Shown piece by piece: positions 54,923-64,000 of a DNA stretch of 64,000 nt. The notes beneath the pieces are model-generated. The model did not search any database, had not been told where the DNA came from, and was given only the letters and a program-made list of their open reading frames with translations. Positions within the stretch are counted from its first letter, which is position 1. The number at the start of each line of letters is the position of its first letter. Made by a program: the position numbers and the translations under genes. Source of the DNA: Rhizomucor pusillus (Eukaryota; Mucoromycota; Mucoromycetes; Mucorales; Lichtheimiaceae); the NCBI GenBank assembly GCA_900175165.2, contig FWWN02000373.1:1-64000 (forward strand), in the 5' to 3' direction.

Positions 54923-57280
54923 CATCTGAAAAGTTCGACAGAGCTGCCCTGGAGCAACTAGTTACAAAGCGTTTCTTCTATGCGCCCTCATTCCAGATTT
55001 ATGGAGGTAGGGTCGCTACAGGACTTGAGTTAGCGTTAAGAGATTCGGGAAACCTTATGCAATTCTAGGTGTTGCCGGTTTCTATGATTTCGGCCCTACT
55101 GGCTGTGCGCTCATGAACAACATTATTCAAGTCTGGCGCAACCACTTTGTACTAGAGGAAGAGATGCTCGAACTTGATACTACTATCATGAACACCTACG
55201 ATGTACTAAAGACGTCTGGCCACGTTGACAAGTTCGCCGACTGGATGTGCAAAGACCTTAAGAATGGAGAGATCTTCCGTGCCGACCACCTTGTAGAAGC
55301 CGTCCTTGAAGCTCGCCTTCAAGGCGACCGTGAGGCACGTGCTGCCAAGGAAGGTCAGCAAGTGACAACTGATGTCAAAGCAGCAAAGATTGCCAACAAG
55401 AAGAAGAAGAAAGGAACCGTCGTTGCTGTAGAACTTCCAGAAGAGGAACGCAAGGCATACGAGGAAATTCTTGCTCAGGTATGAAGAGAGGAATGGGATG
55501 GCAACAGCGGTGCTTGTTTTCTGATCCGATCACGTTGTGCTAGATCGATAACTATGGCGGTCCTGAGCTTGCCGAGATCATCAAAAAGTACAACATCCGT
55601 TCTCCTGAAAGCGGCAATGAACTTTCTGAACCTCAGGAATTCAATCTTATGTTCGAAAGCAGCATTGGTCCTACTGGTCACTTGAGAGGGTAAGCAAACA
55701 TGTAGAACAACGTTGTTTGCAAATGAATGGTTGAATGTTAACATTGCTATATTTCTAGTTTCTTGCGTCCTGAGACTGCTCAGGGCCAATTCCTCAACTT
55801 CAAGAAGCTTTTGGAGTTCAACAACGACAAGATGCCCTTCGCCTCGGCTCAGGTTGGTCGCTCTTTCCGTAACGAAATCAGCCCTCGCTCTGGTCTTTTG
55901 CGCGTTCGGTAAGAATAGTACAGGTTTATAAGTTGCTAGGATATGGAAAACGGGGAAATTGCTCACCGTACATCGACAATATTAGTGAATTCACTATGGC
56001 CGAAATCGAGCACTACGTTGATCCCGAGAACAAAGATCATCCTGGCTTTGCAGATGTCAAGGATACCGTCATTACCTTGCTTCCCAAGGATGTTCAGCTT
56101 CAAGGCAAGACTGAGACTATTGAGATGTCTGTCGGCGAAGCAGTTGAAAAGGTACCATCTTCAGCGCTTTATTGAGACAGAAAAACTGTACTTATCTACT
56201 ACACTGTTTTATAGAAAATCATAGACAACCAAACCTTGGGCTACTTCATTGCTCGTATTTACATGTTCTTGATCAAGATCGGTATCAAGCGTGAGCGTTT
56301 GCGATTCCGTCAGCATATGGACAATGAAATGGCTCACTACGCTACCGACTGCTGGGATGCTGAAATCCACACTAGCTACGTAAGTAAGAACTATTTGGAT
56401 AAAGAAGGAATAGAATATTGACAGACATGTCCTTTTACTCTAGGGCTGGATCGAGTGTGTCGGCTGTGCCGATCGATCTGCATACGACTTGACTGTCCAT
56501 TCTGTCCGCACAAAGGAGAAGCTTGTTGTCCGCGAACAGCTTCCCGAACCTCGCACTGTAGAAAAGTGGCAAGTCGAGATCAACAAGAAGACCTTTGGTC
56601 CCAAGTTCAAGAAGAGCGCCAAGGCAGTCGAGGAAGCCATTTTGAGCTACACTGACGAATGCTTTGCAAAATTGCAGAAGGATCTTGAGACCGAGGGCAA
56701 GTCCAAGGTGGAAGCCGATGGTCAAGTGTTTGAGGTTGAAAAGGCTGATGTTACTGTCCAACTCGGCACTGTCACTGAACACGGTGGGTAGCCTTGAAAT
56801 TTGACTTTGCAAGCTTGGATGGCAACTCTAAATCGTTTTATCTCTTTTTTAGTCCGTGAATACACCCCCAACGTCATTGAACCATCCTTCGGTATCGGCC
56901 GTATATTGTATGCTCTTTTGGAACATAGCTGGTGGGTCCGCGAAGACGACGAAGCACGCAATGTCTTGTCTTTCCCCACTATCGTTGCACCCTTCAAGTG
57001 TTGCATCCTCCCCTTGTCCGGCAACGCTCAATTCGAACCTTTCGTTCGCAAATACTCTCGCATCCTTCGCCAGAACGGTGTATCGACTAGAACTGATGAT
57101 AGCAAGGCTTCTATCGGCCGTCGTTACGCCCGCAATGACGAATTGGGTATTCCCTATGCTATCACCATTGACTTCCAAACTGTGGAGGACAACACGGTAA
57201 CCTTGCGTGAGCGAGACTCTACCAAGCAGATTCGTGACACTTTTGAAAACATCCTCAAGATTCTCAAGGAGGCTCAGTAA
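54919..57280 (+). CDS. GRS1: glycyl-tRNA synthetase (class II, eukaryotic type)
   Basis: About eight exons encode the enzyme that charges tRNA-Gly. Start ATG 54919 gives [20 protein letters not shown]. Class II signatures are visible: [20 protein letters not shown], motif 2 [20 protein letters not shown] across an intron at about 55910-55990, a helical, Lys-rich insertion ([20 protein letters not shown]), [18 protein letters not shown] cysteine region ([20 protein letters not shown]), motif 3 [19 protein letters not shown] and the anticodon-binding domain [13 protein letters not shown] with TLRERDST. Length and order match cytosolic eukaryotic GlyRS; in fungi one gene usually supplies mitochondria too through alternative initiation. 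Dense short introns and a codon bias toward C-ending codons fit high expression. Confidence 0.95.
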
Positions 57281-57605
57281 TACTCTTGTAATAATAATAA
57301 AAAATAAAGGACTGCCTCCTTTCTTGGTGTGAGCCATCAAATGTAAGAAAAGGGTGCCATGTATATTATGGTCTATTCTTAATCGCGGATAAAATTACTG
57401 AACCGTATTCTGAGAACCCCACAATTGCAGGTTGCTGCATTGATACATCATGCAAAAACGTTCTTGTGCAACCATTGGATAGGAATTTGGCATGTGTGTC
57501 CAACTCGCATAAATTTAACTTTTGGGAAATCACATTATATCTGGCATGCATCTAAGTCAATCTTTATCCTTGGTATACTAAATAAGTTAAGGGGTGTGGA
57601 ACAAA

Positions 57606-59067
57606 CTACTGCGAAGTCGAGCTCGATGCAGATAGGATTTGCTCGAACGTTGACCCATGTTCGACCAAGGTAGTTGACAACTCCGGAGCTCCAGAGGATG
57701 CCGCCGCTGACTTTGTCGAGTTATGGATAGTCAAACCCCTGCCCAGTCCACTGTGCCGTTTGTCACGGTCGTTTGGATTGGAGTCTAGTTCTAGTTTCTG
57801 TTCCTCAGGTATAGCAGGCTGACCATGACTGTCTTCATGTTCTTCGAGTTTGGCAAGCGTCTCTAGGACATCGGTTACTTCCATAGCCACGCTCGCTTCT
57901 AAATCAGAGTAGGCTCGACAGAGGGGACAACTGAAGCCTGGGTAATTTTGGAAAAGTATCGGGCGTAGACATTTAAAGTGGAAGATGTGTGAGCAAGGTG
58001 CAATAAATAGAGCCTGAAACGGAGCGATGGCATAAAGGCATATGCAGCATTCCTGGATATCAGATTGGTTGACGGCTGGAGAGCTGCGGACAGTGTCGTC
58101 AAGTGACCTCTTGGCTCGTTCGTCATCGTCACCAAATTCTATAGATGGTTTCCTTGATAGCACTGCGTTTGGATAATCAGGTTTTTCGATAGCGTCCGTG
58201 GACTGAGGTTCTTCTTTCTGGTGGTGACTTCTTCGGGCTGTAGTGGCTAGCAAGTGTTGACGTAGTTGCTGGAACGCAGCCTTGCTGAATGGCTGAGATA
58301 TGCTTGTTTCACGATTAACTTCTAACCTCATGCGCACTGCTCTGTACATTGGTTCCACTCCTCCTTGATAATCCACACCAAGCTGTATAATGTCTCCATC
58401 TTTAATCTCTTGCGGTGAACTGCAAACACCAGCTGGTGATAGTCTGGAGCGATTAACAAATGTTCCACTTGAGGATCCAACATCTCGAATGTAGATCTAC
58501 ATCCGTACATTGAGCCCGTGTAAATATCAAGGACATACAGCACGTCCTTGCTATATTCCTCACCTTTCCAGTGTCTTGCTCTAACCACATTTCAGCATGG
58601 CTGCGGCTGACGACTTTGCTTTTGAACGATAACCGGTCCGGTGCAGCGTTTCGATCGCTGTAGCGTCCAATCTTTAGCACGACTCCAGGTGGAAGATCTC
58701 TTTCAACAATGTCAAATACGAAGCATCGACTGGATATGCCAACGTTTGGCACTAATCGGATATGCTTTGCTCCATCGTTTTCTGTTCCATCCGCCCGTTC
58801 TCCAGTAGGCGAGACTGATGAGTCCGAGGAATGTGTTCTTGAGAGCGGATTAGAGTTGCATTGAGCTGACAGAGGCACTTGCAGGTGAGACTCTGCTCGC
58901 GCGGGAGAAGAAGGCACGGAATTGGATTGACGACGATGGAGTCTCAAGCTGCGAATCCCTCGACTGAGAAACGTAGGCGACGATGGTATTGCGATAGGGT
59001 TGGTATTGGCATTCGATGATGTAGGTGATGAAGGAGTGTTTGTCGATAGACTTCGAAAACGTGGCAT
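57606..59067 (-). CDS. FHA-RING E3 ubiquitin ligase (Dma1/CHFR-like)
   Basis: Two exons (59067 to about 58570; 58498-57606). A Ser/Pro/Asn-rich N-terminus precedes an FHA domain: KIGRYSDRNAAPDRLSFKSK, VVSRSHAEMW, IYIRDVGSSSGTFVNRSRLS, KDGDIIQLGVDYQGG, with the phosphothreonine-binding Arg, Ser and Asn positions. A linker leads to a RING finger ECCICLYAIAPFQ, APCSHIFHFKCLRPILFQ, FSCPLCR. This architecture defines Dma1/Dma2 and CHFR/RNF8, which coordinate mitotic exit and spindle checkpoints; here it would act in nucleus/cytoplasm during mitosis. The C-terminal 100 residues are charged and disordered. It converges with the GlyRS gene. Confidence 0.9.
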
Positions 59068-60198
59068 TGATTGGATGAGGAAGTGTGAAAGATGTGAAAG
59101 ATAATGAGGTGATGTGTTATTTTCTCTTTTTCCTCCATTGCCATCTTTATTTCAAACTAGACCAATGAAAGATCTTCATTAAGGCTTTTGCCCTGAACTC
59201 GTCTTACTCGCCATGGGAGTCACACCCGTGTCTTTTGTGTTGCGAGAATTACGTATCAAATACAAGGTCTCCCTCGAAAATATCAAGATATTGTTGCAAA
59301 AGAAAATCGTAGCTAATAAGTATCCTCAGCAGTTTGCCGGATAACATTTTTACAATCTGCACTTTATAATATAATATCAACTTTGTAGTTTAAGAAGGTG
59401 GGTTTTTGATACGTCATGAACTTTGTTGTACACTGCGCAAGCATGCACTACGTCAGGACTTGCAAAGCTTTTGCTTGTATGAAGTAGTATCTGCTTTTAT
59501 AGATCATCTGCAGCGATTACAGATAAAAACATATTTTTATCTATGATGAAATCATACGCTCAACAGCTGATCATGTCTCAAGTTTATCTACAATGACTTC
59601 CGGTTTTGATAGCTACACGCTAAAGACTACAAATGCTCGTTGATGTAGCAAAACACCCAACGTTTAAACTTGTTCCTCCCTTGAAATGCTGATTTTTGTT
59701 TAGATTACAGTAGCAGATGGATTAAGAATATCCAACCAGTGTGAGCAACGGTCGGAAGATCCGAATTCTTATGCAAAACTAGTAGGGAACGGAGGTTCAT
59801 AAGATCCAAATGAGCTTTGGGAAAAAAAGAGATAGATGCATTACTTAATTTTAGTGTACATCAAAGTGCACCTACACTTTAAATAACTCAATTAGTTATT
59901 GCAGATACGGCTTCAAAGTTCAGTTCCAGAATTTGATGATACTCTGGTATGGGGCAGATCAGGTCGTCATTCGCACTTCACAGCATGCGGGTACATTGGA
60001 GTCACCAAATGAATTTATTGCCACTGTTCGAAAAGAAAAGAAAAGACAAGAAACAAGAACGAAACAATGCGAGATAGTAGTGCGTGCTTGATTTGACTCG
60101 AATAGACAGAGACGTAATAGATGCAAAGTAGTGATATCGGAAGATGTACAAGTGATCTAGCAGTAGCGTTATTTCGGATAATATCGAGGGTATGCTGC
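59068..60198. other. intergenic region between FHA-RING and HMG genes
   Basis: About 1.1 kb with the FHA-RING promoter and the HMG-gene 3' region. No coding frame above chance and no repeat. Confidence 0.45.
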
Positions 60199-61658
60199 TT
60201 AATCGCGCCTGGTGCCAAAGATGGCAGCAACGTCTGCAGTGTCTGGCACAGCGGCGCTGGAGGGTGAAAGCGGTGAAGAATGCAACAGTGCAGTTGGACT
60301 ACTGGGCACCGAGAGAGAATGATGGGGAGGATGGTGGTGGTGATGTTCGTCTCCATTGTAAGTATCTGGTATCGACGTTGGCTGCGTATCTGCCAGCAGC
60401 AGATCGTTGTGGTTGGGAGAAAGATGGACGCCCGTTAAAGATGATGGGGATAACCCGGTGCTTTCGGATGGTGGAGCATTGTTGCCTGTGACAGCAGCAG
60501 CAGCAGCAGCAGCGGCGGCGGCGGCAGCGGCGGCAGCAGCGCGATACTTGAGCCTTGTACCGCGACCCATAGGCTGGTCATGCTGCGAGGCATAGATTTG
60601 CATTTCTCTCGCATATCGCGCCTTATCAGCCTGAGCTTTCGTGTGCCACGGTAATCGCTCCGCGTCAGTCATCGCTTTCCATCGTTCGGCACACAGTTTA
60701 CTGATTTGTCCAACTGTTGATCCAGGATACGTTTGCATAGTCTCTGGTCGAACTTCTGTCAAGAACCACATGTATGCAGACAATGGGTGTTTCGGTGCTG
60801 CTGGATTCTTATCTCTTTTGTGGCGCTTCCGTCGTTTAGGGATCGATGTAGACGATTCTGCATTGGGGATTGCAGGGTTGGATGGATTACTAGTGTTGTC
60901 TGCAAATTCGTCACCTTTCGCTGACGAATCTGATAGATTGCTATTCTTTGCTGCCAATGCCTGCTGCTGCTGCTGCTCTAAGGCCTTCCGCTTCAAACGA
61001 GCATAGTGTCCAGCTTTGGTCAATTCAGCTTTCGACCGCCGTATATACATGGAGTTTGGATGCAAGGCACGTTGAGTCTCTTTAATGTTGTTCGCTTCAG
61101 TCACATATCGTCCTTTTTCTGCATCGCTTAACCTCTTCCAGCGTTCCCCAATCTCTTTGCTGATCTCGCCAACTTTCATTGTCGGATTTGACCGTTTCAA
61201 GTCTTTACGCATCTCCTTGTTGAAAAGTAAAAATGCATTAGGCGGTCGTGTCACTCGAACAGGTGAGGAAATGCTCTCCTGTGGTATGTCATGTTGAGGT
61301 TTTCCAAGCTTTGATAACTCTGTAAAGTTTGATCCGTCTTTGGGTACTGTAGACTGGTGTTGGTGAATTTGCGGCGGCTGCATGGTTGCAGCTTGCAGCA
61401 TTGGAAACGCTGCATAAGACGACGAAATGCTGTCGTAAGCCGTTGGGTTTTGAAAGTGAGCATGCTGCAATGCTTGTTCCTGGAGAGGCGAACTGTGAAG
61501 GACTGCAGTGTCTAACGCTTGTGCCTGCGACAAATCCGCGTAGGACAAACCAAAAGGGAGGTTGTCATGGAAATTATCTGCGCTGTGCGATAAGCAAAAT
61601 GTGTCTGTATACTCTCAGCAATTCATACGTACTCATTTAATATTGTAATCGATATCAT
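60199..61658 (-). CDS. protein with two HMG boxes and polyalanine tract
   Basis: Two exons: a short first one from ATG 61658 (MISITILN) and the rest to 60199, in all about 470 residues. Box A, at about residues 130-200, reads RVTRPPNAFLLFNKEMRKDL and KVGEISKEIGERWKRLSDAE, typical of the sequence-specific MATA/SOX group. Box B, at about 270-340, reads KHPLSAYMWFLTEVRPETMQ and VGQISKLCAERWKAMTDAER, more like HMGB/Nhp6-type non-specific boxes. Between them a basic RRKRHKRDK stretch may be the nuclear signal. A 16-17 residue Ala run follows, then a His/Ser-rich tail. Neighbours are not those of the mucoralean sex locus, so it is not sexM/sexP. The first exon is weakly supported. Confidence 0.82.
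60493..60543 (-). repeat. GCN microsatellite encoding polyalanine
   Basis: An uninterrupted run of CAG/CGG-type triplets on the plus strand (GCT/GCC codons on the coding strand) encodes about 17 alanines after box B of the HMG protein. Confidence 0.85.
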
Positions 61659-62001
61659 CCAAGCAGCGGCAGCAGATTGCAATAGCAAAACGTACAGAAA
61701 TGAGAGAAAAAAGTTCAGCCCTTGTTTTGGCGGACAATCAAAAGCTTCACGCTTCCTTGTGAAACACAGCGACATAACTCTTTCCACGTGATCTATTCTG
61801 TGGTCCAACTTCCAATAACTGGATGTGTCTCACCAAGCAATTAGAGTATTTCCAATTGATTATTATGAAAGAACGTAAAAAGGTTCAGGTCAATGATTAA
61901 ACAAGACATTGATAATGTACGAAAAACCCAATCTTTCGCATCTCATTGCAGAATTACCTTGCATATCTCAAAGAATAAGAGGCGCTTTACAGAACCAATG
62001 T

Positions 62002-64000
62002 TCATTTATTTTGTCGAAAAGAAAGACCTTCTTCCAGATCCTTTTCTTTCCTTAATTCCTCCAAATTCTTGGATGGCACTTCCATCGCTGGCCTGCTCAA
62101 TGGTACGAGATCATCTTCGTCTTCATCGTTGATATCTCCAATTTGGAAAGATGAATTCAACAGCTCGTTGTCAGCAGCATTCTCCCACTCGACACTGACA
62201 GTTTCGGATGGGGTTGATTCCGGCTCAGCTGTCACCGTTTTCTCTTGCTTTGTGGCGAAAAGCTCTCCATACCGGGCGAATGCTGACGTTAATCTATCGT
62301 TAAGTGCAAGCAGTTGAGAAAGCTGGTCAGCATCGGTGACGGTTTGTACAAAATTGCTGATATTTGACTGCGATACTTGGCATTGCTCTTGTACTTGCTG
62401 TGTGAGCATAGTTTAGCGCTCCCGAATACGTGCATTGATACGCAGTAAATCCAACTTACTACAAGTGCCTCGTTCGGTGTGACATCCTCGTCTGCTAGCT
62501 CGTCTCTCTGCGAGCTTTCGGCTTGCAACATTTCTTCAAATAATGCTATCTGGCTTGATACGCTTTCAAGTAATTTCGAGTCAATGACCACTTTCCGTGT
62601 ATTATTTTCTGGACTCCTTGGTCTTTCAGATATTGAGCTAGATGATCGCAAAGATGGACTGCCGCTCTTCCCACGTGTTACTGCCGCTAACCGTTCTTGC
62701 AACGTCAGACGTGCGGTTGCTTGAGTTGTTGACTTCGTGGCATTGCGATCAAGAGAGCTGGAAGAGCTCGTTCGTTGCATGGACGGAGAAGATCCAGAAG
62801 AGGCGCTGTTCTGCGCGTTTTTGGTGCACGCTGCAGCAATATCTCTTTGGATCTTGGCCATCTCTCTGTCGTTGCTAGGTATGCTGATATCCAGGAAGCT
62901 CAATGTCTGGTTTATCCTCATAGACGCTGAAAGTGCCATTAGCCCGGCAAGATCGATGTCAAGGTTGTTTGATAAATCTAAGCGTGTGAGACATCCGTTC
63001 TCTGGAATGCATTCGGCCAAAGCGACAGCGGCTATTGAGCGATCATTAGTCTTTAATAGTATGAAGAATTGAAGTTTGAAATACTTACCATCTGTTCCTA
63101 AGCCTGAAGATGACATGTTAAAGCTTTTGAGCGATGTGTTTACGTACAAAGCATGCTTTATAGCAGTCATCTAGAGCATTGTTAATTTACTACCTACAAA
63201 AGCAACAGGATTGTGCAAGACTACTTACTCCTTCCGTTGTTGGTTTGCATAACGCATTTTGACTTATGTCTAATGACTCGAGAGACTGATTGTATTTCTA
63301 TCAAAGACAAATTCGCTTAGATCAACGATGGGAACATCTATGTCCACTAATAGACATACCAGTGCTTCACCGATAAGTGCACAGCCTTTTGAGTCTATTT
63401 TACAGTCGCACAGTGATAACTTTTGTAAGCTCTTGTTTCGGCGCAATGCTTGTGCGATGTATTGGATTCCGGCCCGTATGTCGTTATTCGTTACGTCCAG
63501 CTCCTCCAACCCTTTGTCTAAATCTTGATCGTCGTAGTCTCGAAGCATAACACCTAGCCACAACGCACCCTGGTTGTTGATTTTGTTCTGGCGCAAAGAT
63601 AATCGTCGGAGGCTACTTGACTTGCGCACGCCCGAAGCTAAAACTTCGAGTACGGGCGGTTTCAATGCACATCCATCCATTATTAGGCTGTTTAGCGAAG
63701 ATGTATGTCCTTGCTTGGCTTGGGCAGCCATTGATTGTGCCAAGTACTGAACACCTTTCTTCTCTGGGTTCGTGAAGGATAAATCAAGATATTCCAGCTT
63801 TGAAGACTAGAAGTATGCATAGTGAGCCGCTATGTACATAAACATAATATTGATTTTCCCGTACTTGTTTGATGTATATTGCAATGTATTTAAATCCATT
63901 AGCTTTGAGTTTTCTGTTGTTTGCCAAGTTGAGATTACGGAGGGTATCGCTGAGCAAAAGAGCATGTAGTAGAATTCTAAGTGCCTTTTAACGGTTTTCA
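62002..64000 (-). CDS. LRR protein with C-terminal GAT-like domain (PPP1R37-like), 5' end off the window
   Basis: The 5' part is cut by the right edge. Ribonuclease-inhibitor-type leucine-rich repeats run through several exons: LEYLDLSFTNPEKKGVQYLA, SSSLRRLSLRQNKINNQGAL, LEELDVTNNDIRAGIQYIAQ, SLQKLSLCDCKIDSKGCALI, SLESLDISQNAL and TRLDLSNNLDIDLAGLMALS, each about 28 residues. The arrangement resembles PPP1R37-like regulators of type-1 phosphatase. A Ser-rich linker follows, and the last exons hold a helical bundle (EEMLQAESSQRDELADEDVT, then VTDADQLSQLLALNDRLTSAF) that matches the GAT domain of GGA/TOM1 proteins. It ends with an acidic stretch and a charged tail (DLEEGLSFRQNK). Small introns of 50-70 nt separate most repeats. 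Confidence 0.78.

Noticed and set aside
60199..61658. Mucoralean sex-locus HMG gene (sexM/sexP)
   Set aside because: Two HMG boxes are present, and the usual flanking triose-phosphate transporter and RNA helicase of the sex locus are absent. DBP10, 10 kb away, is a ribosome-assembly helicase of another family.

Overview
The window is nuclear DNA of a filamentous fungus, most likely an early-diverging one (Mucoromycota, Mucorales-like). The evidence is short spliceosomal introns (about 34-210 nt, GTRAGT-like donors and AG acceptors), polyglutamine and polyalanine runs inside regulators, a FAR1-type transcription factor, DIRS-type retrotransposon debris, a two-HMG-box protein and a siderophore (SIT) transporter. 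There are no operons. Gene models were built by eye from reading frame, family conservation and splice consensus; phases were checked exon by exon for most, but not all, of the spliced genes. No rRNA, convincing tRNA or CRISPR array was seen.

Left part (1-23 kb): after a gene-poor edge come an F-BAR protein without SH3 (1.9-4.1 kb), a PAQR/Izh membrane receptor (5.4-7.0), a polyQ bHLH factor (7.5-8.8), an ASCC1-like KH/2H-phosphoesterase divergent from a mitochondrial PPR protein (9.6-13.0), an F-box protein, a Q-rich FAR1-family factor, an NFKBIL1-like protein, an SR-type RRM protein and an F-box/LRR-like protein (21.3-23.1).

Accessory island (23.2-31.4 kb): no intact gene. It holds a truncated ferric-reductase tail, a decayed Fanzor/TnpB-like fragment, a frameshifted DIRS reverse-transcriptase relic, a decayed multi-exon gene with an inverted partial copy, and a truncated F-box head. 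The two ends are related: the head-of-F-box plus tail-of-ferric-reductase block is present twice (about 22.97-23.65 and 31.22-32.05). One member of each gene pair is intact and the other is dead, so an old segmental duplication with reciprocal loss flanks the mobile debris.

Iron cluster (31.4-36.6 kb): an intact ferric reductase, a small two-membrane-segment protein of unknown function and a SIT-family siderophore transporter lie in tandem on the minus strand. An exact ATCAGATAA site, the consensus of fungal iron-responsive GATA repressors, lies 150 nt upstream of the transporter, and near matches precede the reductase. Together they look like a co-regulated reductive/siderophore iron-uptake locus.

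Right part (37.7-64 kb): mostly housekeeping genes: RPN13 (proteasome ubiquitin receptor) divergent from alpha-SNAP/SEC17, a mitochondrial tRNA m1A58-methyltransferase-like gene, an F-BAR-RhoGAP (Rgd1-like), an alpha-arrestin with a PPxY motif, the DEAD-box helicase DBP10, a gene-poor stretch with another decayed gene (50.8-54.0), a GNAT acetyltransferase, cytosolic-type glycyl-tRNA synthetase with an overlapping upstream ORF, a Dma/CHFR-type FHA-RING ubiquitin ligase, a two-HMG-box protein and, cut by the right edge, an LRR protein ending in a GAT-like helical domain.
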